Assembly (NCBI GenBank): GCA_937951685.1
Contig: CALFBG010000176.1
Span: forward strand, 27,513-91,512
Length of the DNA: 64,000 nt
Source of the DNA: an uncultured Saprospiraceae bacterium
Lineage (GTDB): Bacteria > Bacteroidota > Bacteroidia > Chitinophagales > Saprospiraceae
Direction of reading: 5' to 3'
Positions 26,130 to 35,113 of this stretch are shown piece by piece. Made by a program: the position numbers and the translations under genes. The notes beneath the pieces are model-generated. The model worked only from the letters and a program-made list of their open reading frames with translations. It was not told the DNA's origin and did not search any database. Each line of letters starts with the position of its first letter. Positions within the stretch are counted from its first letter, which is position 1.

Positions 26130-26387
26130 ATGTCTTTAACAGAAAAAGAAGAGTTAATCGGACAGGTAGATATTGCGCTTGATGATATTCGACCTCACTT
26201 AGCGGTAGACGGTGGAAATATCGAAGTAGTAGACGTTACGGACGATTTTCAAGTAAAAATCAAATGGCTAGGCAATTGTGAAAATTGTTCTATGTCTGCG
26301 ATGACGATGCGCGCTGGGGTGGAAGAAACCCTGCGCAGTAAATTTCCGGAGATTACCGGTGTGGTTGCCATTAACGGAGTTGCCTAA
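26130..26387 (+). CDS. NifU-like iron-sulfur scaffold domain protein
   Basis: The 85-residue product is a stand-alone NifU C-terminal (Nfu-type) domain: IRPHLAVDGGNIEVVDV and the cluster-binding CENC motif (Cys50, Cys53) in WLGNCENCSMSAMTM. Such proteins receive or transfer Fe-S clusters in the cytoplasm. It follows mrp on the same strand, so both may serve one pathway. A small hairpin (AAATGCTA 26428-26435 with TAGCATTT 26447-26454) downstream may be its terminator. No other Fe-S assembly gene is nearby. Confidence 0.93.
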   Translation: MSLTEKEELIGQVDIALDDIRPHLAVDGGNIEVVDVTDDFQVKIKWLGNCENCSMSAMTMRAGVEETLRSKFPEITGVVAINGVA

Positions 26388-26524
26388 AGCGGGAAACTGC
26401 GTGCGCCATTTTTGAAGCCTTAACGGCAAATGCTAGTTTTGTGCCTTAGCATTTCTCACTAATTTATCAAGCTGGATTGAAATATTATCCATTCCTCTAG
26501 TTGTTCTATCAATTACAATTGTTT

Positions 26525-27352
26525 ATGAATCGTCAATTTCTGCTGCAAGAAATACAAAAGAAACAAAGTTATTTATGCGTAGGTTTAGATGCCGATATGG
26601 ATCGAATTCCGACTCATTTACACCAATACGATGATCCTATTTTTGAGTTTAACCGCCAAATCATCGACGCCACTAAAGATTATTGTATTGCCTACAAACC
26701 TAATATCGCTTTTTATGAAGCGCTAGGAAATAAAGGATGGACAGCTTTACAAAAAACTTTAGAATATATTCCGGACGAACATTTCGTCATTGCAGATGCT
26801 AAGCGAGGAGATATTGGTAACACTTCCCGGCTTTACGCCAAAGCTTTTTTTGAAACTTTCAACTTCGATGCGGTTACCGTTGCGCCTTACATGGGCATTG
26901 ACTCGGTGCAACCCTTTTTAGAATTTGAAGATAAGTGGGTGATTTTGTTAGGCTTGACGTCAAACAAAGGAAGCCAAGATTTTCAATTTGCACAGCAAGA
27001 CCAAGAAATGCCCCTCTACGAAAAGGTGATGCGCAAAGCACAGACTTGGGGCAATCCAGATAATTTGATGTTCGTTACCGGAGCAACGCATCCAGAAAAA
27101 TTTGCGGAACTCCGAGCAATTGCGCCCGATAATTTCTTCCTAGTTCCAGGTATTGGAGCGCAAGGTGGCGATCTTCGTAAAGTTTCAGCGTATGGTTTGA
27201 ATGCGATGGCGGGACTTTTGGTAAATTCTTCCCGAGGTATCATCTACGCAGGCAACGGCGAAGACTTCGCGAATCATGCTCAACGAGTAGCAATTGTGCT
27301 ACAACAAGAAATGGCAGAAATCCTCAGCAATAAGTTTTCCACTGAGGTATAA
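26525..27352 (+). CDS. pyrF: Orotidine 5'-phosphate decarboxylase (long, type 2)
   Basis: PyrF decarboxylates OMP to UMP, the last step of de novo pyrimidine synthesis. From ATG 26525 (MNRQFLLQEI) the product has 275 residues, the length of the longer family type found in Bacteroidota. The motifs LCVGLDADMDRIP near the N-terminus, the catalytic DAKRGDIGNTS and the phosphate-binding LVPGIGAQGGD and NSSRGIIYA are visible. The open frame begins earlier at a TTG (26501), but those eight codons are not needed. No other pyrimidine gene is adjacent. Located in the cytoplasm as a dimer, by family knowledge. Confidence 0.95.
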   Translation: MNRQFLLQEIQKKQSYLCVGLDADMDRIPTHLHQYDDPIFEFNRQIIDATKDYCIAYKPNIAFYEALGNKGWTALQKTLEYIPDEHFVIADAKRGDIGNTSRLYAKAFFETFNFDAVTVAPYMGIDSVQPFLEFEDKWVILLGLTSNKGSQDFQFAQQDQEMPLYEKVMRKAQTWGNPDNLMFVTGATHPEKFAELRAIAPDNFFLVPGIGAQGGDLRKVSAYGLNAMAGLLVNSSRGIIYAGNGEDFANHAQRVAIVLQQEMAEILSNKFSTEV

Positions 27353-27418
27353 ATATTTTCAAAAGATGACGATCAGTGCGCGTTTTATGAACTAAAACGA
27401 TGAACTTTTAACGCTACG

Positions 27419-28813
27419 CTAAAATGGAACCACTTTAGCGTGGTGCTTTCCGTTCAGAAAACGCCGAATAATTCGAATGGTGTCTGGGTTATTGTTATAG
27501 TTAACGATGCATTCTTTAAGATCTTCGATGCTGCCATTATTTTCTTCCATATCTATGTAGCCAAACCCTTGGTAAGCACCATCTTCAATCAAAACAATTG
27601 CCTTTTCCCCCGTAGTCCTTCCTTCGTCGATAATCACAAAATCATCTTGAAAATAGCTCGTCAGCGCTTCAACCGCTAGTGTTGCTCGTTCGTTGTAGGT
27701 CTCGGGAGCTTCTTCGGTGATACAGGCACCGTGACATTTTTTGATGTGATAATAAAAACAAGCACCTTCTCCCGCTTCGATTTGGCAAAGTTTATTACAA
27801 AGTTCAAATTGATTGAGAATATACTTCAAGGCAGACTTGGCGGAAGGTGCCTTGGGATATTCCGAAATTACGTTTAAGGTTTTTCTCATTTTGACGGTCG
27901 CTTTGCAGGAACCAAAGCAAATGTATCCGTCTTCGTTCAGGTAATGAAAAATGACGTAAGGGAAATGACTACGCCGTTGCGCGCGATTGATTACCGGTTT
28001 TAATTTTTTAATTTCGTCATCTTCCAGCAGCAATGCGACTAATTCACTGCCCGTTAATTCATAAGTAATTTCGTGTACGCTCTTTTGGAGTTTTTCGCCT
28101 TTATCGGTCTTATCGGCAAAATGCTCCATCATTCGTTTTTTGATGTTAATGCTCTTACCGACGTAAACTACTTTCCCATTTTTATCATAAAAATAATAAA
28201 TACCACATTGCTCAGGCAAAGCGTGCAATTGTTCCAGCTTAATATTAGCCGGTAACTTGGCTTCCTTAATGCCCAAATTGATGAGATCGAAAGCTTGTGC
28301 TTCCCCAGACTCTTGGGCGAGTATTTTTTCAAAAACTTCAACGGTCGCTAATACATCCGCCATTGCACGGTGGCGATCATTGACAGGAATTCCGAAATGT
28401 TTGATCAAATTTCCCAAAGCGTAAGAACGCAGCCCCGGAAAAGCCTTTCTACTCAAGCGCACCGTACACAATTGTTTGCGTACGTAAGTAAAGCCTAGGC
28501 GCCGAAACTCTTCCACAATAAAACCGTAATCAAAGCGTACATTATGGGCAACGAAAATAGTACCTTCGGTGAGTTCAACTATTTTTTTAGCCAATTCATA
28601 AAATTTCGGAGCATGCTCCACCATTTCTTGGGTAATCCCCGTGATTTGAGTAATATTGTAGGGAATCGACCGTTCGGGATTAACGAGACTTTCAAAGCGA
28701 TCAATAATTTGTGTTCCATCGTGAAGTACAACTGCGATCTCCGTAATTTTATCGCGAGAAGCTTTTCCTCCCGTGGTTTCAATGTCAATAATGGCGTATA
28801 TCTTTTTCTTCAT
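27419..28813 (-). CDS. DEDDh exonuclease fused to a GIY-YIG (UvrC-like) nuclease domain
   Basis: The 464-residue protein starts with a DnaQ-type 3'-5' exonuclease: Asp10 and Glu12 (IIDIETTGG), Asp95 (HNVRFDYGF), His148 and Asp153 (DRHRAMADVLAT). A GIY-YIG domain follows at about 200-285, with GIY at 204-206, YVG at 217-219 and KSINIKKRMMEHF. A region with several Cys follows (FELCNKLCQIEAG, IKKCHGACITEE), resembling the Cys cluster of UvrC N-terminal halves. Similar fusions, annotated as DNA polymerase III epsilon-like plus GIY-YIG, are known in bacteria. A role in DNA repair is likely but not shown. The gene stands alone; an unusual terminator lies upstream (28886-28950). Confidence 0.88.
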   Translation of the reverse strand: MKKKIYAIIDIETTGGKASRDKITEIAVVLHDGTQIIDRFESLVNPERSIPYNITQITGITQEMVEHAPKFYELAKKIVELTEGTIFVAHNVRFDYGFIVEEFRRLGFTYVRKQLCTVRLSRKAFPGLRSYALGNLIKHFGIPVNDRHRAMADVLATVEVFEKILAQESGEAQAFDLINLGIKEAKLPANIKLEQLHALPEQCGIYYFYDKNGKVVYVGKSINIKKRMMEHFADKTDKGEKLQKSVHEITYELTGSELVALLLEDDEIKKLKPVINRAQRRSHFPYVIFHYLNEDGYICFGSCKATVKMRKTLNVISEYPKAPSAKSALKYILNQFELCNKLCQIEAGEGACFYYHIKKCHGACITEEAPETYNERATLAVEALTSYFQDDFVIIDEGRTTGEKAIVLIEDGAYQGFGYIDMEENNGSIEDLKECIVNYNNNPDTIRIIRRFLNGKHHAKVVPF

Positions 28814-28885
28814 GTTGTTGAAAACCGTAAAGCGTCATTCCTAGAAAGTATTGGTAAATGGGGACTAGATAAGGTCGCTTTTTAC

Positions 28886-28950
28886 AAAAAAAAACAGGAT
28901 TACACAATTACAAACCTCCCCAAACTGGGAAATTTGTAATTCGAATCCTG
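28886..28950 (-). terminator. Terminator-like hairpin with T tract in the divergent region
   Basis: Read on the minus strand, two nested stems, CAGGATT/AATCCTG (28950-28944 with 28901-28895) and AATTACAAA/TTTGTAATT, are followed by nine T (28894-28886). No minus-strand gene lies upstream, so it is either a barrier between divergent units or an attenuator in the exonuclease leader. Confidence 0.5.
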
Positions 28951-28982
28951 CGTTGATTAAATCGAAGCTTTAAATTACAATT

Positions 28983-30245
28983 ATGTTAGCAAAACTAAAA
29001 ATTCTCCTCGCTTTTCTTTTCTTTTTACCCAATGCACCACAAGGTTGTAGCGATCAAACGACAGCTAAAACGGCAGAAATTGCATCCGAAGAGGAAATAG
29101 ATGAGATTCGAGATACGATACAACTCGCCCCGGAAGAAATTATTGTAGGTGCAGCGCGACTCAAGGATTACCACGATTTGTTGCGCGATAAAAGGGTAGG
29201 ACTCGTTGTTAATCAAACGTCAATGATTGGTAATGATCATTTGGTTGATCGATTGCGATTTCACGAATTGAACGTCAAGAAAATATTTTCTCCGGAGCAT
29301 GGTTTTCGTGGGACAGCAGATGCGGGCGCGCAGATTAAAGATGGGAAGGACCTCAAAACGGGGATTCCTTTATTGTCCCTTTACGGGAAAAAGAAAAAGC
29401 CATCGCCCAGCGATTTAGCCAATTTGGATATTCTGGTTTTTGATATTCAGGATGTCGGTGCAAGGTTTTATACTTACATTTCTACGCTGGCTTACGTGAT
29501 GGAAGCTTGTGCGGAAAACAACTTGCCACTGCTGATTTTAGATCGTCCAAACCCGAATGGACATTATGTGGATGGTCCCGTGTTAGACCTCGCATATCGC
29601 TCTTTTGTCGGAATGCACGAAGTGCCAATCGTGCACGGTATGACGGTAGGAGAATACGCAAGAATGCTCAACGGAGAAGGCTGGCTAAAAAACGGTGTTG
29701 TTTGTGATGTACAGATCATTACTTGTATCAATTATAGTCACAAAGTATTCTATCGCTTACCCGTAAAACCTTCGCCTAATTTGCCGAATATGCGCTCGAT
29801 TTATTTGTATCCTTCGCTGTGTCTTTTTGAAGGCACCGAGGTGAGCATTGGGCGAGGCACGGATCGACAATTTCAAGTCATTGGGCATCCAGATTTTAAG
29901 ATGGGCGACTTTAGTTTTATTCCACAGCCGAAAGCAGGAGCACAATCTCCCAAGCACCAAGGAAAAACTTGTAAGGGATACGATTTGAGTTATTTGGAAG
30001 TAGCGGACTTGCGGCGCGCGCGAGAATTGAATCTAAACTACTTAATTGATTTTTATCATAATTTTCCGAAGCCTGCCAACTTCTTTTTGAAGAATAATTT
30101 CTTTGATAAATTAGCAGGGTCTTCCGTGCTTCGAAAGCAAATTCAAAATGGTTTTGACGCTGCGGCGATACGAGAAAGTTGGCAAGAGGATTTGAATGAA
30201 TTTAAAAAGACGAGACAGCAATACTTGTTGTACGAAGACTTTTAA
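28983..30245 (+). CDS. DUF1343 protein, NamZ-like exo-beta-N-acetylmuramidase
   Basis: The 420-residue product has an N-terminal hydrophobic signal (MLAKLKILLAFLFFLPNAP) with a Cys at about 22 (PQGC), so it may be a lipoprotein with a poor lipobox or a periplasmic protein. From about residue 55 it matches the DUF1343 family: RVGLVVNQTSM, FSPEHGFRG, SLYGKKKKPS, LVFDIQDVGARFYTYISTL, LLILDRPNPNG and FEGTEVSIGRGTDRQFQVIGHP. The characterised member NamZ removes terminal N-acetylmuramic acid from peptidoglycan fragments, so cell-wall recycling is the likely role. No muropeptide transporter or MurQ gene is adjacent. A bidirectional terminator follows. Confidence 0.88.
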   Translation: MLAKLKILLAFLFFLPNAPQGCSDQTTAKTAEIASEEEIDEIRDTIQLAPEEIIVGAARLKDYHDLLRDKRVGLVVNQTSMIGNDHLVDRLRFHELNVKKIFSPEHGFRGTADAGAQIKDGKDLKTGIPLLSLYGKKKKPSPSDLANLDILVFDIQDVGARFYTYISTLAYVMEACAENNLPLLILDRPNPNGHYVDGPVLDLAYRSFVGMHEVPIVHGMTVGEYARMLNGEGWLKNGVVCDVQIITCINYSHKVFYRLPVKPSPNLPNMRSIYLYPSLCLFEGTEVSIGRGTDRQFQVIGHPDFKMGDFSFIPQPKAGAQSPKHQGKTCKGYDLSYLEVADLRRARELNLNYLIDFYHNFPKPANFFLKNNFFDKLAGSSVLRKQIQNGFDAAAIRESWQEDLNEFKKTRQQYLLYEDF

Positions 30246-30272
30246 AAGATTTTTTTTTATCTTAAAATGCAT

Positions 30273-30308
30273 AAAGCCTGATTTTCACAATTGCGAAAAT
30301 CAGGCTTT
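30273..30308. terminator. Bidirectional rho-independent terminator
   Basis: AAAGCCTGATTTTC (30273-30286) pairs with GAAAATCAGGCTTT (30295-30308) between the convergent NamZ-like and rocD genes. Confidence 0.85.
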
Positions 30309-30343
30309 ATTTAAATTATTTGAATCGTATTGCTGCGCTAAAA

Positions 30344-31627
30344 TTAATTAGCAGGAAACGCTAAAATTGTTTTTTCAATAATATCACAACAAGCATGAAT
30401 TTGCTCCTCGGTAATGACCAAGGGTGGTGCAAATCGAATGATGTTACCGTGCGTGGGTTTTGCTAATAAGCCATTTTCCTTAAGTGCTACACAAATATCC
30501 CAACCCGTAGAACTTTCCTCATCGTCATTAATTACAATCGCATTCAAGAGTCCCTTTCCGCGCACGAGTGTCACGAGATCACTTTTATCGACTAAGTCTT
30601 GCATTCTTTTACGAAATACTTTTCCTAACCGCATTGCATTCTCCATCAATGCCTCTTCTTTCACAATGTTGAGTGCTTCAACGGCAACGACACAAGCCAG
30701 AGGATTCCCTCCGAAAGTAGAACCATGTTCTCCCGGCTTAATCGACAACATTATTTCATCGTTGGCCAATACCGCAGATACGGGAAATACACCACCGGAA
30801 AGCGCTTTGCCTAGAATCAAAATATCAGGTTTGATTTCTGGTTTATTTTCACAATGAGATTGGCAATTACAATTACCGCAAGTCGCCAGTAACGTTCCCG
30901 TTCTAGCGATGCCAGTTTGTACTTCGTCGGCGATGAACAGCACCTTTTTTGAAGCACAAAGTGCTTTTGCCTTTGACAAATAACCTTCGTCAGGAACAAC
31001 CACTCCTGCTTCTCCTTGAATCGGTTCAACGAGAAAACCAGCTACCGTAGGATCTTCTAATGCTTCTTTCAAGGCCTCTAAATCGTTGTAAGGAATAATG
31101 ATGTATCCCGGCATATAAGGTCCAAACCCTTTTGTACTAGCAGGATCTACCGAACCAGAGATAATCGCCATGGTACGACCGTGGAAGTTACCCGAAACAA
31201 AAACAATTTTTGCTTCGTTATTAGGGATTCCTTTTACTTCGTAAGCCCATTTACGGCAAAGTTTTAAAGCAGTTTCTACTGCTTCCACGCCAGTATTCAT
31301 GGGTAATACTTTATCATAGTTAAAGTATTCCGACATGAATTTTTCGTATTCTCCGAGGCGATTATTATAGAATGCTCTAGAGGTTAAGGTCAGCGTATTT
31401 GCCTGTTTGGATAAAGCATCTACAATTCGAGGATGACAATGCCCTTGATTTACTGCTGAGTAAGCAGAAAGGAAGTCAAAATATTTTTTTCCTTCAACGT
31501 CCCAAACGTAAACGCCTTCTCCTTTTGCTAAAACTACTGGCAAAGGATGATAATTATGGGCACCATATTTATCTTCCATTTTCATTAACTCCACGGAGGA
31601 AAGCTTTGTATTAGTCTCTTTAATCAT
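30344..31627 (-). CDS. rocD: Ornithine--oxo-acid aminotransferase with a cysteine-rich insertion
   Basis: RocD converts ornithine and 2-oxoglutarate to glutamate semialdehyde and glutamate using PLP. The 427 residues show the family pattern: [16 protein letters not shown] near the N-terminus, [47 protein letters not shown] and the PLP lysine Lys274 in [14 protein letters not shown]. Between residues 248 and 265 there is a cluster Cys250-x2-Cys253-x-Cys255-x3-Cys259 ([14 protein letters not shown]), where many RocD proteins have only a few residues; this might bind a metal. The next gene upstream on the same strand is alanine dehydrogenase, also an amino acid catabolism enzyme, but 120 bases away. 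Confidence 0.93.
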   Translation of the reverse strand: MIKETNTKLSSVELMKMEDKYGAHNYHPLPVVLAKGEGVYVWDVEGKKYFDFLSAYSAVNQGHCHPRIVDALSKQANTLTLTSRAFYNNRLGEYEKFMSEYFNYDKVLPMNTGVEAVETALKLCRKWAYEVKGIPNNEAKIVFVSGNFHGRTMAIISGSVDPASTKGFGPYMPGYIIIPYNDLEALKEALEDPTVAGFLVEPIQGEAGVVVPDEGYLSKAKALCASKKVLFIADEVQTGIARTGTLLATCGNCNCQSHCENKPEIKPDILILGKALSGGVFPVSAVLANDEIMLSIKPGEHGSTFGGNPLACVVAVEALNIVKEEALMENAMRLGKVFRKRMQDLVDKSDLVTLVRGKGLLNAIVINDDEESSTGWDICVALKENGLLAKPTHGNIIRFAPPLVITEEQIHACCDIIEKTILAFPAN

Positions 31628-31747
31628 AATTTAGTCTTTTAAAGGAAATCAACTTTTAAAATAACCTCTTAGTATAAATATAAATAGCAGTTGCGGAGCG
31701 CATAAATATAAAGATTGAATTATCGCTCAGCAACTGCTTTAATCTTT

Positions 31748-32860
31748 TTAGATAAAATCGTTTACATCTTCGTATTTCAAATCAAATGCTTCTGCCACGC
31801 CTTTGTATACGACGTGACCATTGATAACATTTAAACCTAATTTCAAAGAAGCATTCTCTTGACAAGCCTTTTTCCAGCCTTTATTCGCTAATTGAATGGC
31901 GTAAGGAAGCGTAGCGTTGGTCAAGGCAATCGTAGAAGTGTACGGCACTGCACCGGGCATATTGGCGACGCAGTAGTGAACGATATCGTCGATGATGAAA
32001 GTTGGTTTGACGTGTGTCGTTGGTTTACAAGTTTCAATACAACCGCCTTGATCTACGGCGACATCTACTAAAACGGTGCCAGGACGCATATCTTTCAACA
32101 TCTCTCTAGAGACCAAGTTGGGGGCTTTGGCACCAGGAATGAGCACTGCGCCGACAATTAAATCGTGATCTTGAATCAAACGACGAATGTTATATTCATT
32201 TGAGTAAAGTGTCGTAACGTTTGCAGGCATAATATCTGCTAAGTAGCGCAAGCGATTCAAGTTGATATCCAAAATGGTAACTTGAGCACCTAAGCCCGCT
32301 GCCATTTTAGCGGCTTGTGTTCCTACAACACCACCACCTAAGACAAGTACTTTTCCTGGCGCAACACCTGGAACACCACCTAATAATACACCACGACCTT
32401 TGGCTGGTTTTTCCAAGTATTTAGCTCCCTCTTGTATGGCCATTCTACCGGCTACTTCTGACATAGGCACCAAAAGCGGAAGACTATGATCCGTCAATTC
32501 AACGGTTTCGTAAGCCAAGCAAACGGATTTGCTTTTAATCATGGCTGTCGTTAAGGGTTTATGAGACGCAAAGTGGAAATAAGTAAAGACGAGTTGATCT
32601 TCTCGGATGAGTTTATATTCTGATTTGATCGGTTCTTTTACTTTAATGATCATCTCAGCCTTTTTGTAGGTATCCTCGATCGTCTTAGAGATCTTTGCAC
32701 CAGCCGACTGGTAATCACTATCTGCAAATCCACTACCTTCACCAGCAGTGCTTTGTATGTAAACGGTATGACCTCGTTTGGTTAATTCCAATGCTCCTGC
32801 TGGATTAAGCGCTACACGGTTTTCGTGGGATTTAATTTCCTTGGGTACGCCAATAATCAT
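31748..32860 (-). CDS. ald: Alanine dehydrogenase
   Basis: Ald interconverts L-alanine and pyruvate plus ammonia with NAD. Length (370) is the usual one. The N-terminus MIIGVPKEIKSHENRVALNP carries a substrate-binding Arg, GEGSGFADSDY and KVKEP(I) follow, His96-region FTYFHFASH is present, and the NAD fold shows VLVLGGGVVGTQAAKMAAGLGA. The C-terminal VANMPGAVPYTSTIAL matches as well. The gene is monocistronic or leads into rocD. An exact -7 box lies at 32893-32900 on the minus strand. Catabolic use of alanine as carbon and nitrogen source is the likely role. Confidence 0.95.
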   Translation of the reverse strand: MIIGVPKEIKSHENRVALNPAGALELTKRGHTVYIQSTAGEGSGFADSDYQSAGAKISKTIEDTYKKAEMIIKVKEPIKSEYKLIREDQLVFTYFHFASHKPLTTAMIKSKSVCLAYETVELTDHSLPLLVPMSEVAGRMAIQEGAKYLEKPAKGRGVLLGGVPGVAPGKVLVLGGGVVGTQAAKMAAGLGAQVTILDINLNRLRYLADIMPANVTTLYSNEYNIRRLIQDHDLIVGAVLIPGAKAPNLVSREMLKDMRPGTVLVDVAVDQGGCIETCKPTTHVKPTFIIDDIVHYCVANMPGAVPYTSTIALTNATLPYAIQLANKGWKKACQENASLKLGLNVINGHVVYKGVAEAFDLKYEDVNDFI

Positions 32861-32892
32861 AGTGTATTTTTTTGGTTAGTAATTATGATTGG

Positions 32893-32900
32893 CAAATATA
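32893..32900 (-). promoter_or_regulatory. -7 promoter box of ald
   Basis: TATATTTG on the minus strand matches TAnnTTTG exactly, 33 bases upstream of the ATG. No clear -33 TTTG is seen. Confidence 0.5.
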
Positions 32901-33163
32901 ATTGTAATTTTAGGAAACTTAAGGTTTAGAGCAAGATTATTTTGCCCATTAAAAGGCTTAGTGCTGTTGGCAAAATGGAAGGAATATTTTTCTTGTTCCC
33001 TTTAGATTAATCCCTTTCGAAAAATGTATCGTCGCGCAAACCAAAAGATTCTTTTTTAGAGAAAGCAGCCTTAAAAATTAGGTGCTGAAATTAGGATAGA
33101 AATCTTATTAGTTTTATGGCGAGGCAAATAGTTAAACAAGTAGTCAGGGAGTTTAATACATTA

Positions 33164-33208
33164 TATTGCAAAGTATTAAATTTAGATATTGCAAAGTATT
33201 AAATTTAG
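33164..33208. repeat. Direct tandem repeat of a 23-bp unit
   Basis: The 22-base sequence TATTGCAAAGTATTAAATTT followed by AG occurs at 33164-33185 and again at 33187-33208, so the period is 23 bases. It lies between ald and mqnD in a 470-base stretch that otherwise holds the ald promoter and the mqnD terminator. Confidence 0.8.
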
Positions 33209-33217
33209 GGTAGGGGC

Positions 33218-33244
33218 AAAAAAAATGCCCGTGTGAAACGGGCA
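33218..33244 (-). terminator. Rho-independent terminator of mqnD
   Basis: On the minus strand TGCCCGT (33244-33238) pairs with ACGGGCA (33232-33226) and is followed by eight T (33225-33218, apart from the stem edge). It lies about 90 bases after the mqnD stop. Confidence 0.75.
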
Positions 33245-33330
33245 AATGAAAAAACGAATCTTACAATTCTTTAACCAAAACTTACACTTATACTCTTTGC
33301 AATGAGTATGCCAAAAGCCTAGTTTTTGCT

Positions 33331-34158
33331 TTAAATGAATAGTTTTTTATTTGTTTTTGGTAAAATACTTTGCTGTATTGCTTTTTGGAATAATGTGTTA
33401 ACGGCATTTTCTCCTTTTTCTCCTAAAGTCTCCGTAAAATTATTGACGTACAAACCAATATGCTGTTGCATCACTTCCGTCGACATGGCTTGCGCGTGTT
33501 GGCTAACATAGTCGAGACTATCCTCTGGATGATCAAACGCGTAGCGAACGCTACGTTGCAACACTCGGTTGATTTTTTGTTGTAAATCGGGGGCAAAGGA
33601 TCGGCGCGTCACGATGCCACCGAGTGGAATGGGAAGTTGTGTACTTTCTTCCCAGTATTCTCCTAAATCGCGCAATTTGACAAGTCCTTTTTCTTGATAG
33701 GTAAATCTATTTTCATGAATGATTAAACCGATCTCAACTTGATCGCTAAGAATCGCATTTTCAATATCTGAAAATAAAAAAACTTGCTTGTTCGTAGCAG
33801 CAGGGTAGGCGAGGCTCAATAAAAAATTAGCCGTTGTCATTTTTCCGGGAATTGCAATCCTCGCTTCGTTGATGGCTGCTTCGGTCATCGCTTGCTTGGC
33901 GATGAGTAGTGGTCCGCAATTATTGCCCAACGCACTTCCCGATTTGAGGAGCACGTAATCTTCTAAAACGTAGGCATAAGCGTGATAACTCAGCTTGGTG
34001 ATATCCAAACGGGTTTCTACGGCGCGTTGATTTAGCCATTCTACATCTTCTAAATAGGTTTCAAAACTCAAACCTTCCGTATCAATTTTATGATGAATCA
34101 TAGCATCGAAAATATAGGTATCGTTCGGGCAAGGCGAAAATCCAAGTGATAATTTCAT
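33331..34158 (-). CDS. mqnD: 1,4-dihydroxy-6-naphthoate synthase (futalosine pathway)
   Basis: MqnD cleaves cyclic dehypoxanthinyl futalosine to 1,4-dihydroxy-6-naphthoate for menaquinone synthesis. The 275-residue product has the typical opening LSLGFSPCPNDTYIFDAM, then DVEWLNQRAVE, ITKLSYHAYAYVL, LLKSGSALGNNCGPLL and GEYWEESTQLPIPLGGIV. It has the periplasmic-binding-protein-like fold of the family but no signal peptide. No other mqn gene is in the window, so the pathway is dispersed. Its presence indicates that the organism makes menaquinone by the futalosine route, as many Saprospiria do. Confidence 0.93.
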   Translation of the reverse strand: MKLSLGFSPCPNDTYIFDAMIHHKIDTEGLSFETYLEDVEWLNQRAVETRLDITKLSYHAYAYVLEDYVLLKSGSALGNNCGPLLIAKQAMTEAAINEARIAIPGKMTTANFLLSLAYPAATNKQVFLFSDIENAILSDQVEIGLIIHENRFTYQEKGLVKLRDLGEYWEESTQLPIPLGGIVTRRSFAPDLQQKINRVLQRSVRYAFDHPEDSLDYVSQHAQAMSTEVMQQHIGLYVNNFTETLGEKGENAVNTLFQKAIQQSILPKTNKKLFI

Positions 34159-34389
34159 TTTTTTCCTTTTCTTTGTGGAGTTATTGTAGGAAATCTCATA
34201 AAAAATGCTAAAATAACTAGATTATGAGATAGAAGTTATTGTAAAAGTGGCTATTCTTTTCGCATTTATGGATAACTTCTACAATTAAATGCTTGATCAG
34301 TGCTAATTGTTTAAGGATAAGTACATTGGCGATATTTCCTAGATTTCATTTTTGGAAGAAAAATCCATTCAGTCTTTTTAAAAATAGTT

Positions 34390-35097
34390 ATGTTAGATAT
34401 TAGTGGTTTACAAGTTTTGTACGAAGATAATCATTTGATTGCGGTGCATAAACCTGCAGGTTGGCTCTCCCAAGGAGACAAAACCGGAGATACGGCAATG
34501 CCAGATTATGTAAAAGCCTATATTAAAAAAAAGTACAAAAAAGAGGGAGATGTTTTCTTGGGTTCCATTCATCGCTTAGATCGTCCGGTTAGTGGCGTTT
34601 TAGTTTTTGCGCGTACGAGCAAAGCCTTGACGCGGATGAACAAACTTTTTCAGGATCAAGAAGTCGATAAAATATACTGGGCCATTACCAGCCAACGACC
34701 GGATCCCATTTCGGGGACTTTAGAACATTTCCTACTCAAAGATCGGACGCGTAATATCACTAAAGCTTATGATAAGCTTAGTAACCGGGCGGCAGGTGCA
34801 AAAAAGTCGACGTTAAAGTATAAGTTGATCGGACAATCTGCCGACAACCATTTGATTGAGGTCAAACCCATGACGGGACGTTCTCACCAAATTAGGGTGC
34901 AGCTTGCAACCATAGGGTGTTCGATTCGAGGAGATTTAAAATATGGTTATCCCCGTGCAAATAAAGATTCAAGCATTCATTTACACTGTACCTCGATGTC
35001 TTTTATTCATCCGGTAAAAAAGGAGCGAATTAAGATTTCATCTCGACCACCCAAAGATCAGATTTGGGGGCATTTTAAGCATTTTTTTGAATACTAA
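34390..35097 (+). CDS. RluA-family pseudouridine synthase (second paralog)
   Basis: The 235-residue enzyme has the catalytic motif HRLDRPVSG with Asp64, the N-terminal VLYEDNHLIAVHKPAGWLSQ and the C-terminal GRSHQIRVQLATIG. It lacks an S4 domain. It is a separate paralog of the enzyme encoded at 20677-21405, with different spacing and sequence, and its RNA target is unknown. It overlaps the extended open frame of the following secreted protein by a few bases, but the likely start of that gene (35114) is 16 bases after this stop, so the two are probably cotranscribed. Confidence 0.92.
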   Translation: MLDISGLQVLYEDNHLIAVHKPAGWLSQGDKTGDTAMPDYVKAYIKKKYKKEGDVFLGSIHRLDRPVSGVLVFARTSKALTRMNKLFQDQEVDKIYWAITSQRPDPISGTLEHFLLKDRTRNITKAYDKLSNRAAGAKKSTLKYKLIGQSADNHLIEVKPMTGRSHQIRVQLATIGCSIRGDLKYGYPRANKDSSIHLHCTSMSFIHPVKKERIKISSRPPKDQIWGHFKHFFEY

Positions 35098-35113
35098 CCC
35101 GAATTTCAACGAT

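Noticed and set aside
28544..28939. 131-codon ORF opposite the exonuclease gene
   Set aside because: It mirrors conserved DEDDh exonuclease codons and crosses the terminator hairpin.
30414..30857. 147-codon ORF opposite rocD
   Set aside because: Antisense shadow of a conserved enzyme; no independent signal.
33164..33208. Possible CRISPR array
   Set aside because: Only two adjacent copies with a one-base spacer and no cas gene; it is a simple tandem duplication.
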